A stretch of DNA of 64,000 nucleotides from Ktedonobacteria bacterium brp13 (lineage in GTDB: Bacteria > Chloroflexota > Ktedonobacteria > Ktedonobacterales > Ktedonobacteraceae): contig AP024096.1 of assembly GCA_015099395.1 (NCBI GenBank), forward strand, positions 930,001 to 994,000, in the 5' to 3' direction. How positions within the stretch are numbered: position 1 is the first letter of the stretch; the number at the start of each line of letters is the position of its first letter. The notes beneath the pieces are model-generated. The model saw only the letters and a program-made list of their open reading frames with translations, was not told the origin of the DNA and did no database searches. Below are positions 1 to 8,223 of the stretch, piece after piece. The translations under genes and the position numbers were made by a program.

Positions 1-99
1 AATAGACGTTGAGAGCCGTATTAAGCTCAGTGAATAGTGCATGATCATTTTTTGTACAAAGTGGTTCGCAAAAAAGAGTCTATATCATGTGTATTCAAA
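1..99. repeat. 99-bp direct repeat, copy 1
   Basis: This stretch recurs at 1412-1510 with an offset of 1411 and only two visible substitutions (positions 25 and 81 of the copy). It begins at the first base of the window, so it may extend further left. It is AT-rich, has no open frame and contains the palindrome TTTGTACAAA. Together the copies bracket the His-rich peptide and the P-loop kinase gene. Confidence 0.9.
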
Positions 100-202
100 C
101 ATGATAGAGAACGTGTTGGTCGCTGGATCGTATTTAGCAAGGCGATGGCTTGCCTGATCGCTGCCGTATTAGCTTATTTCAGGGGAATATCTTAGTGAGG
201 CT

Positions 203-319
203 CTACCGCCTTTGTGTTGACTGTGTGCTTTTAGTGCATGGTGACGGAACGACGGAACCATGGTTATCACAATGCTCTCCATGTGTATGATCGTGTCCTG
301 TATATGTTGAATGGGTCAT
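203..319 (-). CDS. Small His-rich peptide (38 aa)
   Basis: The ATG at 319 is preceded by a good ribosome-binding site (AAGGAG, six bases upstream). The peptide begins MTHSTYTGHDHTHGEHCDNH, so the first 20 residues hold five His and one Cys, in a pattern like the HDHTHG stretches of metal-binding tails. The rest is Ser/Thr/Gln-rich and basic. It could be a short metal-binding peptide or the remnant of a longer His-rich protein. No family can be assigned with certainty, and its length makes it a modest-confidence call. It lies just inside direct-repeat copy 1. Confidence 0.45.
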   Translation of the reverse strand: MTHSTYTGHDHTHGEHCDNHGSVVPSPCTKSTQSTQRR

Positions 320-486
320 ATGTTGCTCCTTTGTCGTTACTATCGACACTCGGGTTGATAATTGTACCCTTACCAGATGTTGCACGCATGCTGTGAAGGA
401 TTTGCGACATCATTCTACCGGTAGACTGGGCCTGAATAGTGAGGATATATCCAGGCTCTCACGAGCAGCTCTTGTATATATCACTG

Positions 487-1083
487 TTACGTTAGGCGTT
501 CAAGCAAACGTTCTCGATCAGTTATATTCCTGATGGGAAAGAATTTTTCCTTATATCCTTCAAGAATCGTTCGTGTGAGTGCGGCTGTCGGTGGGACAAT
601 AGGCCCCTGATAGACCTCAAAATATGCCTGTAGAAAATCTTCTGTTGGTTGAGTGGCTATATCTCGATGCGTTTCAAGATACATGCGGAACGCTTCTACT
701 GAAGCTTTATCAGAATGATCCAGGTTTAAGATGTAACGGCGTGCATATTTTAAGAGATTGAAGAGGGCTTTTACACCATTTATTCCGGGATACGGGTTGG
801 TACCATGCAGGCTGTTCAATATGTGGCGGCGAATCATACGCCATGCTGCTACGGGCCAGGAGACCTCAAGCCACACAATATAATCAGCGTGATACAGCAT
901 TGGCTCTATGAGATAGATCCCTTCTGCGATCCATGCTGGTTGCGAAGCTAGCGCAATAGCATTTTCCTGTTCCCAGTTCACCTTATCCAGGTCATAATGA
1001 GGAATATGCAATTGGGAAGAAAGGTCCTGTGCCAGTGTCGTTTTTCCGCTGCCAGGAGCCCCAAGGATGTGTACTTTTACCAC
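487..1083 (-). CDS. P-loop nucleotide kinase-like protein
   Basis: A 198-residue cytoplasmic NTPase of the adenylate-kinase-like / topology-modulation (FlaR-type) group. A Walker A motif GAPGSGKTT lies at residues 8-16, followed by HYDLDKVNW, the acceptor-side Asp region typical of these small kinases. The later sequence RMIRRHI and the C-terminal helices fit a lid and base-binding region. Start is GTG at 1083 with AAAAGGAAAAG upstream. The substrate is unknown; family members are annotated as adenylate kinases or AAA proteins without proven function. It stands alone between two 99-bp direct repeats, so it may have moved or been duplicated with them. Confidence 0.75.
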   Translation of the reverse strand: MVKVHILGAPGSGKTTLAQDLSSQLHIPHYDLDKVNWEQENAIALASQPAWIAEGIYLIEPMLYHADYIVWLEVSWPVAAWRMIRRHILNSLHGTNPYPGINGVKALFNLLKYARRYILNLDHSDKASVEAFRMYLETHRDIATQPTEDFLQAYFEVYQGPIVPPTAALTRTILEGYKEKFFPIRNITDRERLLERLT

Positions 1084-1411
1084 GGTTTTTCTTTTCCTTT
1101 TTATCTTTTATGAATTTGTGCTCGCCGATAGAATCATCACCTTCTGGAACTGAGAGCGCTTCCTGGGCGGTACGGGCGAGAGATATATTCCTACCCTTCA
1201 TACAGACGTAAATAGTCGACTCTTTTCTGCTAGCCGATTCGTATAATATCCGTATAATAATAGAATTTGGAAGGATTGAGCATCCTTGTGCAGAATGAGG
1301 ATATATAATATATATTTCTTGTCAGGGATGCATATTCTCTGTTGAGGCATAAGATGTCGACACAACATCATTGGCCAGATGCTTAAAAATCTTATGGATT
1401 GGGTGTTCACG
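1084..1411. other. Intergenic region upstream of the P-loop gene
   Basis: AT-rich sequence between the start of the minus-strand P-loop gene and repeat copy 2. Short open frames occur on both strands, but none has a convincing ribosome-binding site or recognisable protein. No terminator or tRNA was seen. Confidence 0.5.
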
Positions 1412-1510
1412 AATAGACGTTGAGAGCCGTATTAAACTCAGTGAATAGTGCATGATCATTTTTTGTACAAAGTGGTTCGCAAAAAAGAGTCCATATCATG
1501 TGTATTCAAA
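1412..1510. repeat. 99-bp direct repeat, copy 2
   Basis: Second copy of the sequence at 1-99, 97 of 99 positions identical by eye. It ends 63 bp before the GTG start of the hexapeptide-repeat protein gene, so it probably contributes to that gene's upstream region. No coding potential. Confidence 0.9.
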
Positions 1511-1573
1511 AATGGTTGTAGGCCTGCTCTTGATGGGTAGGGTGGGTAAATACGAACACAGAGGAGTAATCTC

Positions 1574-2299
1574 GTGGCTCTTACAGGACAAATACTAATT
1601 GCTGCTTTTGAGGATGTTGTGCAGGCTGATAAGGCGAGCCGGGCTTTATGCGAAACAGGCTTTAAAACCGATCATGTATATTCTTCAATACAGTCTACTG
1701 CGGGTAGCTTTCTTTCTGATCTCAAAGCTTTCTTCACTGGTAATATTCCTGGCAGTAACAGTGCGCATGACCTGACGGCGTGGGCTCTCTCAGATGACGA
1801 TGCGCATTATTACGATGCTGAGTATAATGCTGGACATGCTATCGTGGCTGTACATGCTGGTGAGCATGTTCGGCTAGCTCTGGACATTTTACAGGAGACC
1901 GGTGCTCGCATCAATAGTACACTCCTGATTATCACCACCAGTTGCCATTATACCGACAATGTGAACTATGTAGATACTGCCAGCTATGCAGATACCACTA
2001 ACTATGTGGACAATGTCAACTATACAGGTAACTTCAATTACTCTGGTATTGCTAACTACATAGATAACATAAATTATACAGACAACATCAATTATAGTGG
2101 TAATACTAACTATGCAGACAACGCCAACTTTATTAGTAATTCCAGCTATACCGATAATACTAATTACATAGACAGCATTAATTATGTAGATACGTCGAAT
2201 GCGACATTTGGCGCTGCTCATTACGAGACTCGTGGCACTCAGCGTGAGGAACCAGAACCCTATAATGAGTATAAAGATACCGATAATGATTATGAATAG
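1574..2299 (+). CDS. General-stress-like protein with hexapeptide-repeat tail
   Basis: Protein of 241 residues in two parts. Residues 1-120 resemble the YflT / general stress protein 17M fold (ILIAAFEDVVQADKA then CETGF, alternating strands and helices). Residues 125-208 are fourteen uninterrupted six-residue repeats of the form [NSH][YF]x[DGS][NTIS]x. The last 33 residues are acidic and Glu/Asp/Tyr-rich. The start is GTG at 1574, with GAGGAG nine bases upstream. A strong terminator follows at 2328. No signal peptide or membrane segment is seen. The regular Tyr/Asn repeat could form a beta-solenoid or a flexible adhesive tail; its function is unknown. Confidence 0.7.
   Translation: MALTGQILIAAFEDVVQADKASRALCETGFKTDHVYSSIQSTAGSFLSDLKAFFTGNIPGSNSAHDLTAWALSDDDAHYYDAEYNAGHAIVAVHAGEHVRLALDILQETGARINSTLLIITTSCHYTDNVNYVDTASYADTTNYVDNVNYTGNFNYSGIANYIDNINYTDNINYSGNTNYADNANFISNSSYTDNTNYIDSINYVDTSNATFGAAHYETRGTQREEPEPYNEYKDTDNDYE
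1946..2197 (+). repeat. 14 tandem 18-bp coding repeats
   Basis: DNA encoding the fourteen hexapeptides in the gene at 1574-2299. The period is 18 bp, with a near-invariant A[AC][CT]TA[CT] opening each unit and drifting third positions. No two adjacent units are identical, so the array is old or under protein-level selection. Confidence 0.9.
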
Positions 2300-2327
2300 T
2301 GTTCCATATTGCAAAAATATCAAGAGC

Positions 2328-2364
2328 GCCAATACACATTGAATGGATGTGTATTGGCACTTTT
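2328..2364 (+). terminator. Rho-independent terminator
   Basis: A 12-bp stem (2328-2339 with 2347-2358) with a 7-base loop, followed by ACTTTTATT. It lies 28 bp after the stop of the hexapeptide-repeat gene. Confidence 0.85.
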
Positions 2365-2592
2365 ATTATTCATTCGTTCCTCATTATAAATCATATATCA
2401 CCTATCTACTATTTAAGACGATAGCTATGCTGTAATATGGGCTATTTGAGATATTTCGCGGAAGAACGTCTGAATCGCAATGAATGTTACCCTTTTTACA
2501 TGTATCGCGTGTTAATGATGAAGTAGTTATGAACGCAAGGAAGCTATTACATAGAGGGATGCTTCAAAAATACTACTTCTCTAGAGGAGAGA

Positions 2593-3329
2593 ATGATGCT
2601 TGGTATTGTAAATGCGCCAGATACAAAAGAGTTGATTACACTAAAGGACTTTCCGGAGCCAGTAGCGGCTGCGAATGAGGTCATTATAGAGGTGAAGGCA
2701 TTTTCACTTAATCGTGGAGAGATGGCTTTGCCGCTGCTGCTACTCTACCCGTTGCTGGCTTGACTGCTCTGGGTGCTGTACGCTACGGTGATTTTTTGTT
2801 GGGAAAACACGTACTGATAACAGGGGCTAATGGTGGCGTGGGACGGTTCGCGGTACAATTGGCGGCCCTTTCAGGGGCAGAGGTGACGGCAGTCTCAAGT
2901 AAAACGCGGCAGGCAACTGATTTGCGTAGACTGGGGGCCAGTACGGTCGTATCATCTGTTCATGAGGCAACTGGTCACTTCGAATTGATTCTGGAGGGAG
3001 TTGGTGGTACTTCGCTAGGTGAGACGCTGAAGTTGATTGCACCTGAAGGCACGATTGTCCTGTATGGAGCCTCTTCGCAAGAGAATCCATCGGTCGGCCT
3101 GTTCTCTTTTGGTGGTCATGCGAACGCCCGTATTCAAAGTCATTTCGTGTATGGCACTGGTGAGCCTGCGCATGTCAGCCGTGACCTTGCCTTGCTTGTT
3201 GGTCTGGTAGCAGCTGGTAAAGTGCAGGCTCCAGTTGGAAGAGAGGCGAGTTGGCACGATCTTGCGCAAGGCGTATCCGCCCTCTCGGCTCGACAGATAG
3301 CTGGTAAAGTGATCTTTAATGTAGATTAA
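2593..3329 (+). pseudogene. Broken quinone oxidoreductase / MDR alcohol dehydrogenase
   Basis: Remnant of a zinc-independent medium-chain dehydrogenase/reductase (quinone oxidoreductase type). A start at 2593 (or 2596), after AGAGGAGAG, opens a frame reading MMLGIVNAPDTKELITLKDF, the usual MDR N-terminus, and continues to SLNRGEM near 2730. That frame stops at 2761. In the next frame, from about 2733, the sequence resumes with AAATLPVAGLTALGAVR, normally found about 120 residues into the protein. It then runs through a Rossmann motif GANGGVG to the natural C-terminus IAGKVIFNVD. Roughly 70-80 residues of the GroES-like substrate domain are therefore missing and the frame is shifted. It overlaps the convergent DUF1611 gene by four bases. 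Confidence 0.85.
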
Positions 3330-4408
3330 GAGCGTCTGCTAGATGGCTCATCCTTTGCTCCAGAGAAGTGACATTCTAAGGCGTCTATCAGTTTCCCTGC
3401 CCCAAAGCGGAATGTGTCTGTTGCGGGCAGCCCTGTTTCATTTTCGATCTGCTGTATGGCTTTGAGCGCCTCTTCTTCGCTCAAGTGATTGGTAATGAGT
3501 GAGATGCCGACGACCTTGCAGGCTGGCTCTGGCCGTATCCAACTGACGGTGCTTTCATTGATCTCGATTAAACGCTGGAGCGATGGGAATGCACAGTGTT
3601 CATAGCCTTCGATGCTAGTCTGACCGACCTTGTGGCAGAAGATCATGGCATCTGGCATCGAACCATGGATGAGCCCTAATGTCACTGGCGAATAGCCTGG
3701 ATGATTTAGCGCTCCCTGTCCCTCTACAAAGACCCAATCATGCTGGTCTGTGAGCTTGAGCACCTGTTCTTCGACCAGTCCTGCTGTGAAGTCGACTATC
3801 AGGCGATCGACTGGTAGACCATTATTTGCAATCATGATCCCGGTCTGCCCTGTTGCCAGAAATGCACTGTTTAAGCCGCGCTGCAGTGCCTCTTGATTGG
3901 CCTCTAACGCGCAGGACATCTTGCCCGAGCCACAATCACTCCCGACAAGTAGGATTGTATGGCTCCCTTCACGATGCGGCAGATACTCTGCTACGCGTGT
4001 TTTCTGTGGAGGACGACGCACATCCCAGATATTGACTCCATGTTGCTGGGCGGCGGCGCTTAATTCAGGATCGTCCCCGAGAAACATATGGAGTCCACTG
4101 ACAATAGTAAGGCCGTGTTCCATTGCTGTAAGTAACTGCCAGCGCCATGCTTCAGGAAGCTGACCACCGCGTGGAGCGATACCGATCAAAAGTGTGTCTG
4201 GTTGCAAGGCTAGAGCTGCATAAATATCTTTGACGATCGGAATACCTTTACCAACCGGACCTTGCAGTGCGTGAGCTACATCTTGTCCGGCCTGTGTGCT
4301 ATCAATAACGGCGACGGTGGTATCTTGTGAATAGCGAATAACGCCCGTGGCGGTCTTACCATAGTGCCAGCCGAAAGAACCTTCAGCCAGGATAACGATT
4401 TTGCGCAT
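3326..4408 (-). CDS. DUF1611 family protein (DgcN-like)
   Basis: A 360-residue soluble protein of the DUF1611 family. The N-terminal half (1-145) is Rossmann-like and the C-terminal half (150-345) is a P-loop domain carrying the family's hallmark GSDCGSGKM at about residue 156, in which Met replaces the usual Ser/Thr after Lys. FVEGQGAL near residue 235 matches the conserved second motif. Characterised relatives (DgcN) act in D-glutamate catabolism with a dipeptide-epimerase partner. No epimerase is seen here, although an M19 dipeptidase lies two genes away. Start ATG at 4408 follows GAGG. Function in this organism is uncertain. Confidence 0.8.
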   Translation of the reverse strand: MRKIVILAEGSFGWHYGKTATGVIRYSQDTTVAVIDSTQAGQDVAHALQGPVGKGIPIVKDIYAALALQPDTLLIGIAPRGGQLPEAWRWQLLTAMEHGLTIVSGLHMFLGDDPELSAAAQQHGVNIWDVRRPPQKTRVAEYLPHREGSHTILLVGSDCGSGKMSCALEANQEALQRGLNSAFLATGQTGIMIANNGLPVDRLIVDFTAGLVEEQVLKLTDQHDWVFVEGQGALNHPGYSPVTLGLIHGSMPDAMIFCHKVGQTSIEGYEHCAFPSLQRLIEINESTVSWIRPEPACKVVGISLITNHLSEEEALKAIQQIENETGLPATDTFRFGAGKLIDALECHFSGAKDEPSSRRS

Positions 4409-4553
4409 AATTGTAGTACCTCATATTTTCGGATCGGCAGTAATTGGTGCTATAGCGGGGGTCCGTTTTTTTATTATATCTTCTACTGACGAGAAATGTG
4501 GCCTGTATGTGGAGAGATTGGTCTTTATGTCCTAAAAAACTGTAGGAAATGAA

Positions 4554-4605
4554 GAGAAAAGCCAGGTAGCAAAGAACCTCCAACAGCGTTCTTTGCTACC
4601 TGGCT
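4554..4605 (-). terminator. Terminator of the SDR gene at 4634
   Basis: A perfect 18-bp inverted repeat (4560-4577 with 4588-4605) and a 10-base loop. Read on the minus strand it is followed by TTTTCTCTTC, so it fits a Rho-independent terminator 29 bp after the SDR stop codon. Confidence 0.85.
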
Positions 4606-4633
4606 GATTGAATGCTTCACTACTCTTGTATGC

Positions 4634-5398
4634 TTACCCTACTTGCTCAGTTGGACGGATCAAGAGCTCGTTGATAGCTACGCGGCGTGAACGTGTGACG
4701 ATGTACTGAATAGCGTCAGCGATGTCTTCAGACTCTAGTTTCTCTATATCAGCGAAGCGCTGCATGGCTTGTTCACGAATTTCAGCGCGTATGTGGTTTG
4801 AGAGCTCAGTTTTCACTGCACCCGGCTCGACGATCGAGACACGTATGTGACGACCGGTTATCTCCTGGCGTAAGGCTTCGCTGAACGCATTAACACCGAA
4901 TTTCGTCATGTTATAGATGCCAGAACCCGCTGTTGCTCGTCGCCCGGCCACTGAACTGATATTCACGAGGTCAGCTACTTTTCGTTCGGATGATTCAGCC
5001 GCTTTGAGCAAGTGGGGAAGTGCCGCATGTGCTGTATAAAGCAGCCCCAGTTGATTGAGCTCGACCATGCGCTCCCACTCTTCTACCGGAGCATCAATGA
5101 TGGGACCGAGTAGCATGACCCCTGCATTGTTGATCAGGATATCGAGCTGGCCCAGTTCTTTGACTGTCTTCTCTACAGCTGCCTGCGCCTGACTTTTATC
5201 GGTGACGTCTGCTTCAATAACCAGTACGCGTCCACCCTTTGCAGTGATTTGTGCAGCTAACTGCTCCAGACGGTCTTTGCGCCGTGCGACTACTGCGACC
5301 GCTGCACCCTGTTCAGCGAGTGCTTGTGCGGTTGCCTCTCCAATTCCACTGCTTGCTCCAGTAACGAGCGCGACTGTCCCGTTAAGTTTATTCGCCAT
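4634..5398 (-). CDS. Short-chain dehydrogenase/reductase (SDR)
   Basis: A 254-residue classical SDR. The NAD(P)-binding TGASSGIG lies at 14-21, then NNAG near 88-91, a catalytic Ser in NISSVAG and the YxxxK pair in YNMTKFG. The ARRKDR after the second strand suggests NADP(H) preference. It resembles the clavaldehyde/serine dehydrogenase-like (YdfG) subgroup, with EPGAVKTELSNH after the active site. The substrate is unknown. Start ATG at 5398 has AAAGGAAAG upstream. A 13-bp tandem repeat array lies in its upstream region. Confidence 0.85.
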   Translation of the reverse strand: MANKLNGTVALVTGASSGIGEATAQALAEQGAAVAVVARRKDRLEQLAAQITAKGGRVLVIEADVTDKSQAQAAVEKTVKELGQLDILINNAGVMLLGPIIDAPVEEWERMVELNQLGLLYTAHAALPHLLKAAESSERKVADLVNISSVAGRRATAGSGIYNMTKFGVNAFSEALRQEITGRHIRVSIVEPGAVKTELSNHIRAEIREQAMQRFADIEKLESEDIADAIQYIVTRSRRVAINELLIRPTEQVG

Positions 5399-5517
5399 TG
5401 TTTAACTTTCCTTTCTTTTCTTCTCTTCTCTTCTTCTCTTTTTACATAGAAAAGCCAGGACGTTTCATTTAAAGAAATCAGCCAGGCTTGATTAGTTGAA
5501 GAGGTTGGACAAGTTTA

Positions 5518-5617
5518 ACTATCCAGGTTTGGCTATCTAGTTTGGCTATCTAGTTTGGCTATCTAGTTTGGCTATCTAGTTTGGCTATCTAGTTTGGCTA
5601 TCTAGTTTGGCTATCTA
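5518..5617. repeat. 13-bp tandem repeat (about 7.7 copies)
   Basis: Six perfect copies of GGCTATCTAGTTT run from 5531 to 5608. A degenerate copy (ACTATCCAGGTTT) precedes them at 5518-5530 and a partial copy follows at 5609-5617. It lies between the stop of the M19 dipeptidase gene (5678) and the start of the SDR gene (5398), about 120 bp upstream of the SDR start. The unit contains CTAG and no open frame. It is a likely variable-number repeat by slippage; a role as repeated operator is possible. Confidence 0.95.
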
Positions 5618-5677
5618 TTATACGGATCTGGCTACCAGTAGGTGTACAGATAAATATGTAGGTAGCGTTGCTGCGCC

Positions 5678-6748
5678 TTATCTCCACGTCTCACGCAAAA
5701 CACGAATCCAGTTTTCATGAGTCAGCTTGCATAGCGCTGCGTCATCATATCCACGTTTGCGTAGCGCATCAATCAGCCTGGGTAGCCCTGCTACATCGCC
5801 TATTTCGTGTATAACCGTAATTCCTCCATCGAAGTCGGAGCCGAAACCGACACTATCGATGCCAAGGTGTTCAACAAGATAATCAATATGGCGTACCATT
5901 ATCTCTATAGGCGTATTCGCATCCCTGGCAGCATCTTCGCGTAGACCAGCTACATCAAAATTGAGTCCAACTATGCCTTTTGACTCTTTAATGGCTTCTA
6001 ACTGGTGATCCGTAAGATTGCGCGTGGAGGGGCATAACGCATGAGCAGCTGTGTGTGTTACGACAAGCGGATGTTCAGAGAGACGTGCGACGTCCCAGAA
6101 TCCTTGCTCATTGATGTGGGAGAGGTCCAGCATGATGCCCAGACGGTTGCAAGCCAGCACCAATTCCTGTCCTGCTTGTGTCAGTCCCGGTCCAGTATCG
6201 GGTGAATGGGGGTATTTGAATGGAACGCCATGTCCAAAGGCATTAGGGCGACTCCAGACAATGCCAAGCGAACGCAATCCTGCCTGATAAAAGACCTCAA
6301 GCGCATTCAACTGCGGATCGATTGCCTCTGCCCCTTCAATGTGAAGAATGATCGCCAGTATATCATTCTGTATACAGTGCAAGAGTTCGTCAATCGTACG
6401 CACAACTTTAATCTTCCCCTCCGATTGTGCCTCAAGCCGGAAGAGATAGGCAACGACTGCAAGTGTATATTTCTGTGCCGTAGTGGGATCGATAGCAGGG
6501 AGGGGCCGAATTTCATAGCTGGCCTCACCGATGACCAGGTTTTCTGTCATTATCTGGTCCTGTGCGGCATCAGGGCTGAAGATAGCAAAGAAACCGCCTG
6601 CAAAGCCTCCTCGCTGAGCGCGTGGAAGATCGATATGTCCCTGACTGCTTTGTGTAAAGAAGTCTCTTCCGCCCTTAGCATGTGTTTCATATATACGTGT
6701 TAGTGTATCATTGTGCCCATCCAGAATAGGGAACATATTTATGGTCAT
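5678..6748 (-). CDS. Membrane dipeptidase (peptidase M19)
   Basis: A 356-residue renal-dipeptidase-family zinc hydrolase that splits dipeptides, often those containing a D-residue. Visible ligands include DGHNDTL at the N-terminus (the HxD pair), the EGAEAID glutamate, the HTAAHALCPSTRN histidines and the GSDFDG aspartate near the end. Start at 6748 (MTINMFP) is preferred over an ATG 42 bp upstream because GGAGAAGGG lies just ahead of it. No signal peptide is seen, so it is probably cytoplasmic despite the family name. Nearby DUF1611 hints at D-amino-acid or dipeptide use. Confidence 0.88.
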   Translation of the reverse strand: MTINMFPILDGHNDTLTRIYETHAKGGRDFFTQSSQGHIDLPRAQRGGFAGGFFAIFSPDAAQDQIMTENLVIGEASYEIRPLPAIDPTTAQKYTLAVVAYLFRLEAQSEGKIKVVRTIDELLHCIQNDILAIILHIEGAEAIDPQLNALEVFYQAGLRSLGIVWSRPNAFGHGVPFKYPHSPDTGPGLTQAGQELVLACNRLGIMLDLSHINEQGFWDVARLSEHPLVVTHTAAHALCPSTRNLTDHQLEAIKESKGIVGLNFDVAGLREDAARDANTPIEIMVRHIDYLVEHLGIDSVGFGSDFDGGITVIHEIGDVAGLPRLIDALRKRGYDDAALCKLTHENWIRVLRETWR

Positions 6749-6964
6749 GCCTATCCCTTCTCCATGATCTGTTTTTGCATTACAAAGCAACTATGCTGTT
6801 AGCATACAATATGGCGCACATATTGCAATGAATAACCAGCTCAAAGGTGTGGTAATATATAAGTTACTGGTCTATATTTTTTCAATATAGGCAATGGTAG
6901 GTTTAAAGCTGGTGAGCGAAATTGTGTAGCTGTGTTTATACTCAGGTAAAAAAGGAGATATGGC

Positions 6965-7204
6965 ATGAGTACTAATGAAGGTCAAGGACTATTTAAGCCT
7001 TACGTGCCCGAGAATCCTATCAGCGAAGATGCCAAACAACGTGAAATACAAAAGATCCGTGAAGCAGCCAAAAGGGCCGCTCAAGTAAAAGCAGCCGAAG
7101 ATTTAGGAGATATTTCTCCAACTACTCCTGAGAAGAAACAGCAGTCTGACAAAGAGTTACATGACGCTGTTAAGAAAGTAAAGACACGCGCTAAAAAGGG
7201 TTAA
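6965..7204 (+). CDS. Small charged hypothetical protein
   Basis: A 79-residue hydrophilic, Lys-rich protein without Cys, Trp or membrane segments. Residues 20-48 (EDAKQREIQKIREAAKRAAQ onward) predict a strongly amphipathic helix. The C-terminal 30 residues are also Lys-rich (VKKVKTRAKKG), suggesting nucleic-acid or membrane-surface binding. Start at 6965 follows AAAAAGGAGATATGGC, an excellent ribosome-binding site. It ends before a strong terminator, so it is a single-gene transcript. No family recognised. Confidence 0.7.
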   Translation: MSTNEGQGLFKPYVPENPISEDAKQREIQKIREAAKRAAQVKAAEDLGDISPTTPEKKQQSDKELHDAVKKVKTRAKKG

Positions 7205-7245
7205 GTTGCCTGCAATCATCGATCATTGAGATAAGATCGCAATGG

Positions 7246-7288
7246 GCCAGCCAGCACATAGCTGTAGTTATGTGCTGGCTGGCTCTTT
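7246..7288 (+). terminator. Rho-independent terminator
   Basis: A perfect 15-bp stem (7246-7260 with 7269-7283), 8-base loop, then TCTTT. It terminates the small gene at 6965-7204 and lies 60 bp from the end of the convergent membrane-protein gene. Confidence 0.85.
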
Positions 7289-7347
7289 ATAAGCTTTATG
7301 AGCGCTTACTATAAATCTGTAACCTGTCGCTGGATTTTTCGGTGAAG

Positions 7348-7938
7348 CTACTTTTGACGGAAAAGAGATCTACCTTTATTGAGTACGGAGACTGCGCTGC
7401 CCCACAAGACACTGGCACAGACCAGGCCGATCAGAAATAACCAGGTGTTGATATGATACGTGCCTACCTGGATGATTCGTGGTATCAGTAAAACTATCAG
7501 GGCGATGCCGCAAAAGATCACTGCAATGACTATATAGCGTCTGGCGTTAAAGACATAGGCCAGGCCGATAAAATGGAGCCCTACAACGATCGCCAGGAGT
7601 GGGAATTGATACTCTGGATGCTGAACTATAAAAAGCTTATAGCCGATGATGTATGCCGCCGCTTCAAAAATGATCGAGCCGATATAGATCAGGCGCTTAC
7701 GCCGATCTGCGAGCGGTGATGGAGCTGCTTGTATAGTACGCGCCGCACGTATAAAGAGTATTGCCGCCACTATAAAGCCTATAGTGAGTAGCGCAACCAG
7801 ACCCAGTAGTAGAGTGGTTATATTCCCACCTATGGATATAGCCAAGACAGCGGCCCACAGAGCTCCAAAGAAGATAATTACAAAGAGAAAGACCCTGCTT
7901 GCCTTGAGTTGAGCTGCTTCAGTTGATACTTGATCCAT
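7348..7938 (-). CDS. Six-TM hypothetical membrane protein
   Basis: A 196-residue integral membrane protein with about six hydrophobic segments (near 16-36, 42-66, 84-104, 112-130, 136-154, 165-188), separated by short basic loops such as RRKRL. Start at 7938 (MDQVST) is chosen because GAAGAGGG precedes it; an in-frame ATG five codons earlier lacks a binding site. No catalytic motif is seen and no family is recognised. It is divergent from the valS leader. Confidence 0.7.
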   Translation of the reverse strand: MDQVSTEAAQLKASRVFLFVIIFFGALWAAVLAISIGGNITTLLLGLVALLTIGFIVAAILFIRAARTIQAAPSPLADRRKRLIYIGSIIFEAAAYIIGYKLFIVQHPEYQFPLLAIVVGLHFIGLAYVFNARRYIVIAVIFCGIALIVLLIPRIIQVGTYHINTWLFLIGLVCASVLWGSAVSVLNKGRSLFRQK

Positions 7939-8078
7939 ATTTCCCTCTTCCATTATAAATAGAGCCAGCCAATAGCATGCTTTTCATCGCATAGTATATT
8001 CTGATTTAAATCAAAATAGTAATCAAAACATACTATGACTCTGGTATCATGATTATAGTATACATTAGGATAAACTCG

Positions 8079-8119
8079 TAAAACAACTGACTGACATATC
8101 ATGCCGATCAGTTGTTTTA
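8079..8119. other. Orphan hairpin upstream of valS leader
   Basis: A perfect 12-bp inverted repeat (8079-8090 with 8108-8119) with a 17-base loop, followed on the plus strand by TGATTGTTTGTTC. It lies just upstream of the valS promoter and does not follow any plus-strand gene. It could end an unseen short transcript or be a DNA-level site. Confidence 0.4.
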
Positions 8120-8156
8120 TGATTGTTTGTTCTAGTCTTATAAAGTTGAGAAGCTA

Positions 8157-8186
8157 TTGACAATACTGCTTTGTATTGGTTACTCT
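8157..8186 (+). promoter_or_regulatory. Candidate sigma70 promoter of valS
   Basis: TTGACA at 8157-8162 and a weak -10 (TACTCT, 8181-8186) 18 bp later. The predicted transcript would begin near 8193, about 30 bases before the T-box stem I. Confidence 0.5.
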
Positions 8187-8223
8187 TAAGAAAGAGTAAA
8201 ATGCTCTTAAGCATACTGATAAA

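Noticed and set aside
1..1510. TTGTACAAAGTGGT in both 99-bp repeats resembles the Gateway attB2 core, suggesting vector contamination
   Set aside because: Only about 14 bases match, it occurs twice within a larger native-looking repeat, and no other vector sequence is present.
1..1510. Insertion sequence bounded by the 99-bp repeats
   Set aside because: No transposase and the repeats are direct, not inverted; simple duplication is enough.
1889..2332. Ile/Val-rich open frame on the minus strand
   Set aside because: It is the antisense of the hexapeptide-repeat coding region, whose codon pattern creates long hydrophobic open frames; no binding site.
5518..5617. CRISPR array
   Set aside because: The units are contiguous 13-bp copies without spacers and there are no cas genes.
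6206..6703. 165-codon plus-strand frame inside the dipeptidase gene
   Set aside because: Antisense to conserved M19 residues and without protein similarity.
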